Origin: Gemmatimonadota bacterium
GTDB taxonomy: Bacteria; Gemmatimonadota; Gemmatimonadetes; Gemmatimonadales; Gemmatimonadaceae
Direction: 5' to 3'
NCBI GenBank assembly: GCA_947457715.1
Contig: CANGXK010000176.1
Location: forward strand, 1-6,008
Length of the DNA: 6,008 nucleotides
Shown piece by piece: positions 1 to 5,210 of this stretch. Under the pieces are notes generated by a model that saw only the letters and a list, made by a program, of their open reading frames with translations, had not been told where the DNA came from and made no database searches. The stretch's first letter is position 1. Every line of letters begins with the position of its first letter. The position numbers were made by a program, and so were the translations under genes.

Positions 1-384
1 ATTGCTGCGGCCAAGGCCAACCACGATGTCGTAATGGCGCCGGGGAGCCACACGTACTTCGACCACTATCAGTCGCTCGACAAAGCGAAGGAGCCGCTGG
101 CCATCGGCGGATTCACCCCGATCGACAGCGTGTATGCTTTCGAGCCGGTGCCGCCGCAGCTCTCCGCAAACGAAGCCAAGCACATTCTTGGCGCACAGGC
201 CCAACTCTGGACCGAGTACATGCCGAATGCCAAGCATGTGGAGTACATGGCATACCCGCGCATGGTCGCGTTGTCGGAAGTGCTCTGGAGCGCGAAGTCG
301 CGTCGCGATTATGCCGACTTCAGAGGGCGCCTGCCCACGCACCTCGCGCGGCTGGACGCCCTTGACGTGAACTACCGGAAATAG
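1..384 (+). CDS. Beta-N-acetylhexosaminidase (GH20), C-terminal part, 5' end outside window
   Basis: This frame is open from base 1 to a TAG at 382-384 and gives 127 residues. It is the end of the catalytic TIM barrel of a family 20 glycoside hydrolase, which removes terminal N-acetylglucosamine or N-acetylgalactosamine from chitin oligomers and glycans. Two family signatures are visible. The first is NHDVVMAPGSHTYFDHYQ near the start, matching the strand that carries the substrate-binding Tyr. The second is GAQAQLWTEYMP followed by EYMAYPRMVALSEVLWS, matching the conserved GxQxxLWTE...EYM.FPR..AL.E..W block whose Trp and Glu contact the sugar. The catalytic Asp-Glu pair would lie upstream, outside the window. 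The internal ATG at 34 is not a start, because the homologous sequence continues through it. The gene converges on the dehydrogenase gene with a 1-bp gap. The family call is firm; sugar specificity cannot be told from this fragment. Confidence 0.9.
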   Translation: MAAAKANHDVVMAPGSHTYFDHYQSLDKAKEPLAIGGFTPIDSVYAFEPVPPQLSANEAKHILGAQAQLWTEYMPNAKHVEYMAYPRMVALSEVLWSAKSRRDYADFRGRLPTHLARLDALDVNYRK

Positions 385-385
385 T

Positions 386-1624
386 CTACCGCGGCTTCCA
401 CGTGCCCTGGGCCACCTGCGGCACGAACTTGTCGAGATGGCGGGGCGGGAATTCGATGGTCTTGCCCTGCTCCGCGCTCATGTACGCCGTCATGAGCAGC
501 TTCACGACATCGAGTCCGTCGTGCCACGTGAGCGCCGGCTTCTCCTTGCCGAGAAAGGCGCGCACGAAGTGCCGATCTTCGGCCTCATAGCCATAAGCGA
601 TGGCTTCGTTCACCACCACGGGCATCTGCCCCGTTTCGGCCATCTGCTTCTCCACGAGGTCCTCGCCCGTCTTGCCCTTCACGGCACGCGAGAAGAACAG
701 GTCGAGCCCCGACTCGAGCGAGTTCCACTTCATGGAGTACTCGGGGCCGAGCAGTTCCGCGCTGAGACGCAGGCCGGGTCCGACGAAGCTCCAGCTGGTG
801 GTGGCTTCACCGATGGCCATGCCGCCATCGGGCGTTTCGAACTCGATCGTGACGCTGGCGAAGTCCTCCGACGGCTTCTCGAGATAGTCGACGCCCATCG
901 TTTTCTTGAGCTGCGACGCGTACTCCTTGCGCGACCACTTGAGCGACGCGATGTGGCCCGTGACGCGCTTGGGCACCAGCGTCGTGAGCGACTCGCCCGG
1001 TGGCGTGAGCAGCTGCCGCACCACGAGCACCGAGTGGCACATCATGTCGTTCAGCACCCCACCGCCCTGCTGCTCGCCACTCCAGAACCACGGACCATGC
1101 GGACCGCTGTGCTCTTCGGCCGCACGCGCGAGATACGGGCGTCCGGTGTTCGCAGCCCCGCGCTTCCAGATCAGGTTGTGGCCCACGCTCACCTGCGGCG
1201 CGAAGAACTGGTTTTCGAGATAGCCGTGCATGATGCCGGCCTTCTCCACGAGCTTGAGAATGTGCGTCGCTTCGGCCACGGTGCGCCCCAGTGGCTTCTC
1301 GCAGGCGATCCCCTTGAGCGTGGCCTTGCCCGACGTGACAGCGGCGCAGACTTCTTCGACGTTCTCGATGCGCGCATGATTGGGACCGTTCAGCCAGATC
1401 GCGTCGATGGCCGGATCGCACACCATGTCGGTGATCGACGTGTAGGCTCTGCAGTCGCCGATATCGAGCTCGCGCGCATACTTCGCCGCCGACGCGGCGT
1501 TCTTCGCATTGGGGCTCCACACGCCGAGCACATCGGCGTCGCGCACCTGACGGAAGCCCTGCATATGAAAGCGGGCGTTGAAACCGGACCCGATGAAACC
1601 GATGCCGAGACGGGGAGAAGACAT
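386..1624 (-). CDS. Gfo/Idh/MocA family NAD(P)-dependent oxidoreductase, 412 aa
   Basis: Enzymes of this family oxidise or reduce sugar and cyclitol hydroxyls with NAD(P). The N-terminal Rossmann fold starts at once with GIGFIGSGFNARFH (7-20), a GxGxxA-type dinucleotide-binding loop. The EKP motif (109-111, in ACEKPLGRT) holds the catalytic-site Lys of the family. The second domain has GGGVLNDMMCHS (187-198), where D193 and H197 fit the usual Asp/His catalytic positions. The C-terminal stretch (GEDLVEKQ near 320-327, the YGYEAEDRHFV region near 344-354, then DG and FVP blocks) resembles a subgroup common in Planctomycetes-type glycoside gene clusters. No signal peptide or Tat motif is present, so it should be cytoplasmic. 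I chose the ATG at 1624 because the fold begins at residue 6; longer in-frame extensions would run into the CoA ligase gene. The 22-nt gap upstream is pyrimidine-rich with no Shine-Dalgarno, so translation probably depends on coupling. Substrate unknown. Confidence 0.9.
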   Translation of the reverse strand: MSSPRLGIGFIGSGFNARFHMQGFRQVRDADVLGVWSPNAKNAASAAKYARELDIGDCRAYTSITDMVCDPAIDAIWLNGPNHARIENVEEVCAAVTSGKATLKGIACEKPLGRTVAEATHILKLVEKAGIMHGYLENQFFAPQVSVGHNLIWKRGAANTGRPYLARAAEEHSGPHGPWFWSGEQQGGGVLNDMMCHSVLVVRQLLTPPGESLTTLVPKRVTGHIASLKWSRKEYASQLKKTMGVDYLEKPSEDFASVTIEFETPDGGMAIGEATTSWSFVGPGLRLSAELLGPEYSMKWNSLESGLDLFFSRAVKGKTGEDLVEKQMAETGQMPVVVNEAIAYGYEAEDRHFVRAFLGKEKPALTWHDGLDVVKLLMTAYMSAEQGKTIEFPPRHLDKFVPQVAQGTWKPR

Positions 1625-1646
1625 GACGTTGTGCGAGGAATGAGAA

Positions 1647-3236
1647 TTATGAGGCGTTCGCGCGCCGTCGTTCCTGCTCGACGAGCAGCCGGCGCAGAAT
1701 CTTGCCCGATGGCGACTTCGGAATCGCGTCCACGAACTCGACCTGCCGCACCTTCTTGTACGACGAGACCCGTTCGGCGACAAAGGCCATGACCTCGGCG
1801 GCGGTGAGCGGGGCGCGAAGCACCACAAACGCCTTCGGAATCTCACCGGCATCCGGATCGGGGACGGGAATCACAGCCACGTCGGCGATCGCGGCGTGCC
1901 CCAGCAGCAGGGCTTCGAGTTCGGCCGGCGCGACCTGCATGCCTTTGTACTTGATCAGCTCCTTCACGCGATCGACGATCTTGTACCACCCGAGTGCATC
2001 GACGACCGCGATGTCACCGGTCTTGAACCAGCCATCGTCGGTCAGGCAGGCGGCGGTCGCTTCCGGCTTGTTGAAGTACCCCTTCATGACCTGCGGCCCG
2101 CGCATCCACAGTTCGCCGCGCTCGCCGGGCGCGCAATCGAGACCGGTATCCGGATCGACGAGCCGGCACTCGGTGTTCGGCGCCGGCGGTCCCACCGAGT
2201 CGAGCACAACGCGGCTGTCATCCATGGGATGAAAGTGCGTGACCGGGCTGGTTTCGGTGAGACCGTACCCCTGCCGCACCCTGAGCCCGAGGCGTTCCTG
2301 GCAGGCCGACGCCAGCTCGGCCCCGAGCGGGGCCGCACCGCTGAACAGATATTTGAGCGACGACAAATCGTAGTTCGCGACGATCGGATGCTTCGCCAGC
2401 GCCACCAGGATCGGCGGCACGATGTTCGCCATGCGGATCGCGTGGTCCTGCAGCACCGTGAGCACCTGCTCGAGGTCGAAGCGCGGCAGCGACACGATGC
2501 AGGCCCCCTGCCGCAGCGCGCCGCCCATCACCACGACCATGCCATAGATGTGGAAGAACGGCAGCACGCCCAGCACCCGGCTGTTGCTGTCGATCACCTC
2601 GGTAATGGCCTGCATCTGCTGCAGATTCGCCACGAGGTTGCGATGCGTGAGCATCACGCCCTTCGGGATGCCCGACGTACCGCTGGAATACGGCAGTGCG
2701 GCCACATCCGTCGCGGGGTCAATCTCGACGACGGGGGGCGTGTTGCCATGCGCAAAGAGCTCCCGGTATGGCGTCGCCCCATCCGCGTCGCCGAATACCA
2801 CGATCTCGCGCACGGTGCTGGCCAGCCGCGCGGCGGCCGAGCACTTCTCGAAGAGTTCGGGAATCGTGACAAGCATTACCGCTTCGCTGTCGGCAAACTG
2901 CGCACCGATTTCTTCCGCCGTCGCGATCGGATTGACCGTGGAGCAGATCGCGCCGATCGAGACCGCGGCGTAGAACACCACGGGGAAGTCGGGGAGATTG
3001 GGACTCACGATCCCGACCACATCCCCCTTGCGGATGCCGCGCGCGTGCAGTCCCGCCGCCACGTGCTGCACCGCATCGGCGAGTTGCGCATAGGTGTAGG
3101 TCTTCCCCGTTACGCCGCAGATGATCGCGGGGTGGTCGGGAAACTCCGCCGCGCGCCCGAGCACAAACGGCACGAGCGGGACGTCCGGAATGATGACGTC
3201 AGGATGCGGACTACGGAGAATCTTTGTTGCAGGCAT
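1647..3236 (-). CDS. 4-coumarate-CoA-ligase-like acyl/aryl-CoA synthetase (ANL superfamily), 529 aa
   Basis: The enzyme activates a carboxylic acid with ATP to an acyl-adenylate and then forms the CoA thioester in the cytoplasm. All core motifs are intact. These are the P-loop-like YSSGTSGIPKG (183-193), QGYGLTETSPV (322-332), GELWMRGPQVMKGY (374-387), TGD (406-408), the hinge DRVKELIKYKG (422-432), VAPAELE (435-441) and PKSPSGKILR (506-515) with the adenylation Lys at 512. Length and motif wording match the 4-coumarate:CoA ligase clade rather than acetyl-CoA synthetases, so phenylpropanoids, aryl acids or medium-chain fatty acids are plausible substrates; I cannot choose among them. The ATG at 3236 is preferred because GGAG lies 6 nt upstream. 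A TTG at 3278 would add 14 residues but has no such site. The gene ends 22 nt before the oxidoreductase, likely co-transcribed. It is an unexpected member among sugar-metabolism genes. Confidence 0.92.
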   Translation of the reverse strand: MPATKILRSPHPDVIIPDVPLVPFVLGRAAEFPDHPAIICGVTGKTYTYAQLADAVQHVAAGLHARGIRKGDVVGIVSPNLPDFPVVFYAAVSIGAICSTVNPIATAEEIGAQFADSEAVMLVTIPELFEKCSAAARLASTVREIVVFGDADGATPYRELFAHGNTPPVVEIDPATDVAALPYSSGTSGIPKGVMLTHRNLVANLQQMQAITEVIDSNSRVLGVLPFFHIYGMVVVMGGALRQGACIVSLPRFDLEQVLTVLQDHAIRMANIVPPILVALAKHPIVANYDLSSLKYLFSGAAPLGAELASACQERLGLRVRQGYGLTETSPVTHFHPMDDSRVVLDSVGPPAPNTECRLVDPDTGLDCAPGERGELWMRGPQVMKGYFNKPEATAACLTDDGWFKTGDIAVVDALGWYKIVDRVKELIKYKGMQVAPAELEALLLGHAAIADVAVIPVPDPDAGEIPKAFVVLRAPLTAAEVMAFVAERVSSYKKVRQVEFVDAIPKSPSGKILRRLLVEQERRRANAS

Positions 3237-3242
3237 GAACGG

Positions 3243-3246
3243 CTCC
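3243..3246 (-). promoter_or_regulatory. Ribosome binding site of the CoA ligase gene
   Basis: Read on the minus strand the sequence is GGAGCCGTTC followed directly by ATG, giving a GGAG core with a 6-nt spacer. This decides between the ATG at 3236 and the more distal TTG at 3278. Confidence 0.65.
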
Positions 3247-3276
3247 GGCAGGCGGGGGGCGGAGAAGCGTGTGGCC

Positions 3277-3304
3277 AAGCTACAGCCTCAGGCTGCGACC
3301 ACAA
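3277..3304 (-). promoter_or_regulatory. Weak promoter-like pair with an internal palindrome upstream of the CoA ligase gene
   Basis: On the minus strand TTGTGG (3304-3299) and TAGCTT (3282-3277) are separated by 16 bp. Each matches the sigma-70 -35 and -10 consensus at about three of six positions, so the promoter call is weak. The spacer contains a near-perfect inverted repeat, CAGCCT-C-AGGCTG at 3283-3295. That is where a repressor operator would sit, or it could form a tiny hairpin. If real, transcription would begin near 3270 and leave a short leader before the ATG at 3236. In a GC-rich genome such weak matches occur by chance. Confidence 0.2.
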
Positions 3305-3335
3305 GCCGACGTCGCCCTTGACCGAGCAGATCCAC

Positions 3336-3373
3336 CGCGACGGCGAGCGTCGCGACGGCGAGCGTCGCGACGG
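3336..3373. repeat. Short tandem repeat, 15-bp unit, about 2.5 copies
   Basis: The unit CGCGACGGCGAGCGT occurs exactly at 3336-3350 and 3351-3365, and its first eight bases recur at 3366-3373. The repeat lies wholly in the 149-bp gap between the sugar isomerase-like gene and the CoA ligase gene. The unit length is a multiple of three, but the repeat lies 12 bp past the isomerase stop codon, so it is not coding on that strand. It could be replication slippage, or a spaced pair of protein-binding sites. Confidence 0.8.
3348..3372 (-). other. Intergenic stem-loop made of two identical 10-bp palindromes
   Basis: CGTCGCGACG is self-complementary and occurs at 3348-3357 and 3363-3372, separated by 5 bases. 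The two copies can pair with each other into a 10-bp GC-rich stem with a 5-nt loop, beginning 14 nt after the isomerase-like gene's stop codon. No U-run follows on the minus strand, so it does not look like a standard intrinsic terminator. It may slow RNA decay from the 3' side, attenuate transcription into the CoA ligase gene, or bind a dimeric protein as DNA. Confidence 0.4.
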
Positions 3374-3385
3374 GTGATGCCGCAC

Positions 3386-4273
3386 TCAGTACATGCGCAT
3401 GGCGGCGGCACTGGCCGTGACCGACGCCAGCGGATCGGCCGGTTGATCGTGTTCGATGAACCAGTGCCTGAGGCCATACCCGCGACCCGCGGCGAGGAGC
3501 GTCTTGAAGTCGATCGTCCCGGCGCCGACATCGCGCATCGTCCGTTCGGGGGCGGGGCCGGCATCCTTCACGTGACAGCACACCACGCGACCCGCATGCT
3601 GCTTCATGATCGCAAGCGGATCGTGTCCCGCCTTCACCGCCCAGTACAGGTCGAGCTCGAGCTTCACGAGGGATGCGTCGGTCTGCGAGGTGAGGATGTC
3701 GTAGCCGGTCGTACCGTCGACCGGCGCGAACTCGAAGTCGTGGTTGTGATACGCGAACTCCAGCCCGGCCGCCTTCGCCTGCTGCGCGCCGGCGTTGAGC
3801 CGTTCGGCCAGCGTCATCCAGTTGTCGCGCGTGCCGCGGTAGTTGTTGCCCACGAACGGCACGATCACGATCGCATGCCCCATGCCCTTCGCGCGGTCGA
3901 CGATGGCGGGCCAGCCGTCGTCGGTCGCCGGCAGCGCCTCATGGGTGGCGGGCGCCGTGAGCCCATGCCGCGTCATCGTCTCCGACCACCATGCCGGCGA
4001 CTTGTCGTAGTAGCCCGCGAACTCGAGCTCCGTGATACCCGCCGCCGCCACCGCCGCGATGGTCCCGTCGAGATCCTTCGCTAGCGCGCGGCGCACGGTG
4101 TAGAGCTGCAGGCCGATGCGGTCGATCCGACGCCCCGTCGCGACATCGCACGGCTCAGGCACGGCACCGGCGCGTGTGAGCGAGGGCAACAGCGCACTCC
4201 CGGCGACACCGGCCGCCAACCGCTGCAGGACATGTCGACGCGTGTACGCAGGCGGATGGGATGACCCTTCCAT
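3386..4273 (-). CDS. Tat-exported sugar phosphate isomerase/epimerase-like TIM-barrel protein, 295 aa
   Basis: This belongs to the xylose-isomerase-like TIM-barrel (AP endonuclease family 2) group, whose members isomerise, epimerise or eliminate sugars with a divalent metal. The N-terminus is a twin-arginine signal: TRRHVLQ (11-17), then a hydrophobic stretch to about 32, with likely cleavage after AGA (35-37), so a periplasmic location is predicted. Barrel motifs follow in order: IGLQLYTVRRALAKD (53-67), LEFAGYYD (83-90), YHNHDFEF (175-182), KLELDLYWAVKAGHDP (204-219), VVCCHVKD (230-237) and HWFIEHDQ (270-277). E181, D208, H234 and E274 are the likely metal ligands by family pattern. The ATG at 4273 is supported by GGAGAAG 7 nt upstream and lies 2 nt after the acetyltransferase stop (TGATCATG), so translation is probably coupled. 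Similar proteins are often annotated only as sugar phosphate isomerases, but an exported one is unlikely to act on a phosphorylated sugar. Confidence 0.88.
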   Translation of the reverse strand: MEGSSHPPAYTRRHVLQRLAAGVAGSALLPSLTRAGAVPEPCDVATGRRIDRIGLQLYTVRRALAKDLDGTIAAVAAAGITELEFAGYYDKSPAWWSETMTRHGLTAPATHEALPATDDGWPAIVDRAKGMGHAIVIVPFVGNNYRGTRDNWMTLAERLNAGAQQAKAAGLEFAYHNHDFEFAPVDGTTGYDILTSQTDASLVKLELDLYWAVKAGHDPLAIMKQHAGRVVCCHVKDAGPAPERTMRDVGAGTIDFKTLLAAGRGYGLRHWFIEHDQPADPLASVTASAAAMRMY

Positions 4274-4275
4274 GA

Positions 4276-4761
4276 TCAGGCTTCTCCGTTGGCGAGGCGC
4301 GTCAGGGAATCCCCCGTGACGCGATAGACGGTCCATTCCTCCTGCGGGCGCGCGCCGAGCTTCTCGTAGAACCCGATCGCGTCCACATTCCAGTCGAGGA
4401 CCGACCACTCCAGCCGTCCGCACTGCCGGGCCACCGCCAGCGCCGCGAGGTGCTGCAAGAGCGCCTTCCCGATGCCACGCCCGCGACAGGCCGGACGCAC
4501 GAACAGGTCCTCGAGATAAATCCCCGGGCGCGCCAGAAACGTCGAGAAGCTGTGAAAGAAGAGCGCGAAGGCGGCCGATGCGCCATCCCATTCCGCGATC
4601 ACCACTTCCGCAGACGGTCGCGGGCCGAACAGGGCCGCCTCGAGCAGCGCGTCGGTGGCGATGCACTCGTGACGCAGTTTCTCGTAGTCAGCGAGTCCTT
4701 CGATGAGCTCCCGGATCACGGGAACGTCCGCCGGTGTGGCGGGGCGCAGTACGAGCGACAT
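4276..4761 (-). CDS. GNAT family N-acetyltransferase, SSAT-like, 161 aa
   Basis: A complete single-domain GNAT enzyme that transfers acetyl from acetyl-CoA to an amine. It begins LRPATPADVPVIRELI (5-20), then DYEKL (25-29), the strand 3-4 hairpin around FALFFHSFSTFLARPGIYLED (65-85), the acetyl-CoA pyrophosphate loop RGRGIGKA (93-100) and the C-terminal DWNVDAIGFYEKLGA (123-137), with Y132 at the usual general-acid position. Layout and wording resemble the spermidine/spermine (diamine) N1-acetyltransferase branch more than ribosomal-protein acetyltransferases, so polyamines, thialysine or another small amine are candidate substrates; this is inference. No export signal is present, so it is cytoplasmic. 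GGAG lies 8 nt before the ATG. The gene starts 14 nt after the DUF1499 stop and ends 2 nt before the TIM-barrel start, placing it inside the operon. Confidence 0.88.
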   Translation of the reverse strand: MSLVLRPATPADVPVIRELIEGLADYEKLRHECIATDALLEAALFGPRPSAEVVIAEWDGASAAFALFFHSFSTFLARPGIYLEDLFVRPACRGRGIGKALLQHLAALAVARQCGRLEWSVLDWNVDAIGFYEKLGARPQEEWTVYRVTGDSLTRLANGEA

Positions 4762-4775
4762 GCCGTCAGCTCCGG

Positions 4776-5210
4776 TCAGTGAGGCGTGGCCGTCGTCGAC
4801 GCAAGGCGCGCCGACAGACGGGCGAGGCGCTTGCGGTTCACTCCCAGGTCGCCGCGCCCGAGACGCGAGGCAGACCGGAAACGATACACCTGCGCGACGG
4901 GATCGACCACGAGGTCGACGTCATCGACGAACCGGAACAGGAAACTCCGGCATTCGGCATGCAGCTGGCCGTCGCGCTCGACCGTCACGATGGTTCTGGG
5001 TTCGGCGAGCAGCGCCGTTCTGGCCCGGGCGAGCGCGCCGGCAGGCGTATCCGAGAACGGCACCGTCGGCACGCGCTGCGATTCGCGAGTCGCCTCGGTC
5101 GATACGCAGTTGGGCGTGTCCGGACAGGGGGCCAGCGCCTGCTCCGTCGTCGGCGCGGGGGCATACCAGCAGAGCGCGAGGAGTGAGACCACGAGCGTCG
5201 ACCGCGTCAT
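4776..5210 (-). CDS. DUF1499 domain protein with N-terminal signal peptide, 144 aa
   Basis: The family signature CPDTPNCVS (29-37) is followed by the second half of the domain, FLFRFVDDVDLVVDP (90-104) and FRSASRLGRGDLGVNRKR (111-128). Both are typical of DUF1499, whose biochemical role is not established. Residues 1-20 form a short basic start plus hydrophobic run, indicating secretion. A Cys at 14 lies in LALC, but the residue before it is Leu, so this is a poor lipobox and a lipoprotein is unlikely. I chose the ATG at 5210 because it overlaps the upstream stop as ATGA and leaves a normal signal peptide; a GTG at 5228 would add six residues. No strong Shine-Dalgarno precedes it, consistent with translational coupling to the upstream gene. 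Cysteines at 29, 35 and 87 could form a disulfide after export. Confidence 0.85.
   Translation of the reverse strand: MTRSTLVVSLLALCWYAPAPTTEQALAPCPDTPNCVSTEATRESQRVPTVPFSDTPAGALARARTALLAEPRTIVTVERDGQLHAECRSFLFRFVDDVDLVVDPVAQVYRFRSASRLGRGDLGVNRKRLARLSARLASTTATPH

Noticed and set aside
437..1792. Long plus-strand open frame (451 codons) antisense to the dehydrogenase gene
   Set aside because: Its translation is rich in Arg, His and Glu with no recognisable motif. It is a by-product of GC-biased third positions in the true minus-strand gene.
1625..1852. N-terminal extension of the dehydrogenase frame to a start at 1852
   Set aside because: It would overlap the CoA ligase C-terminus by about 200 bp, and the added residues are Arg/Ser/Pro-rich. 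The Rossmann fold starts right after the ATG at 1624.
3254..3259. Run of six G in the leader of the CoA ligase gene as a phase-variation tract
   Set aside because: It is short, upstream of the Shine-Dalgarno and outside any reading frame. Runs of this length are common in GC-rich DNA.
3336..3373. CRISPR-like repeat
   Set aside because: The copies are directly adjacent with no spacers, and the 15-bp unit is too short.
1896..3377. Long plus-strand open frame (493 codons) antisense to the CoA ligase gene
   Set aside because: Same artefact: low-complexity Arg/His/Asp-rich translation opposite a gene with every ANL motif intact.
3269..4084. Plus-strand open frame opposite the TIM-barrel gene
   Set aside because: No family motif and an Arg/His-rich shadow composition. 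The minus-strand frame carries the Tat signal and barrel motifs.
4274..4666. N-terminal extension of the TIM-barrel frame to 4666
   Set aside because: It lies inside the GNAT gene in another frame, and would bury the Tat signal 130 residues into the protein. ATG 4273 has a good Shine-Dalgarno.
5166..5172. Possible lipobox Cys in the DUF1499 signal peptide
   Set aside because: The sequence before Cys14 is LAL, with Leu at the -1 position where Gly, Ala or Ser is expected, so lipid modification is unlikely.
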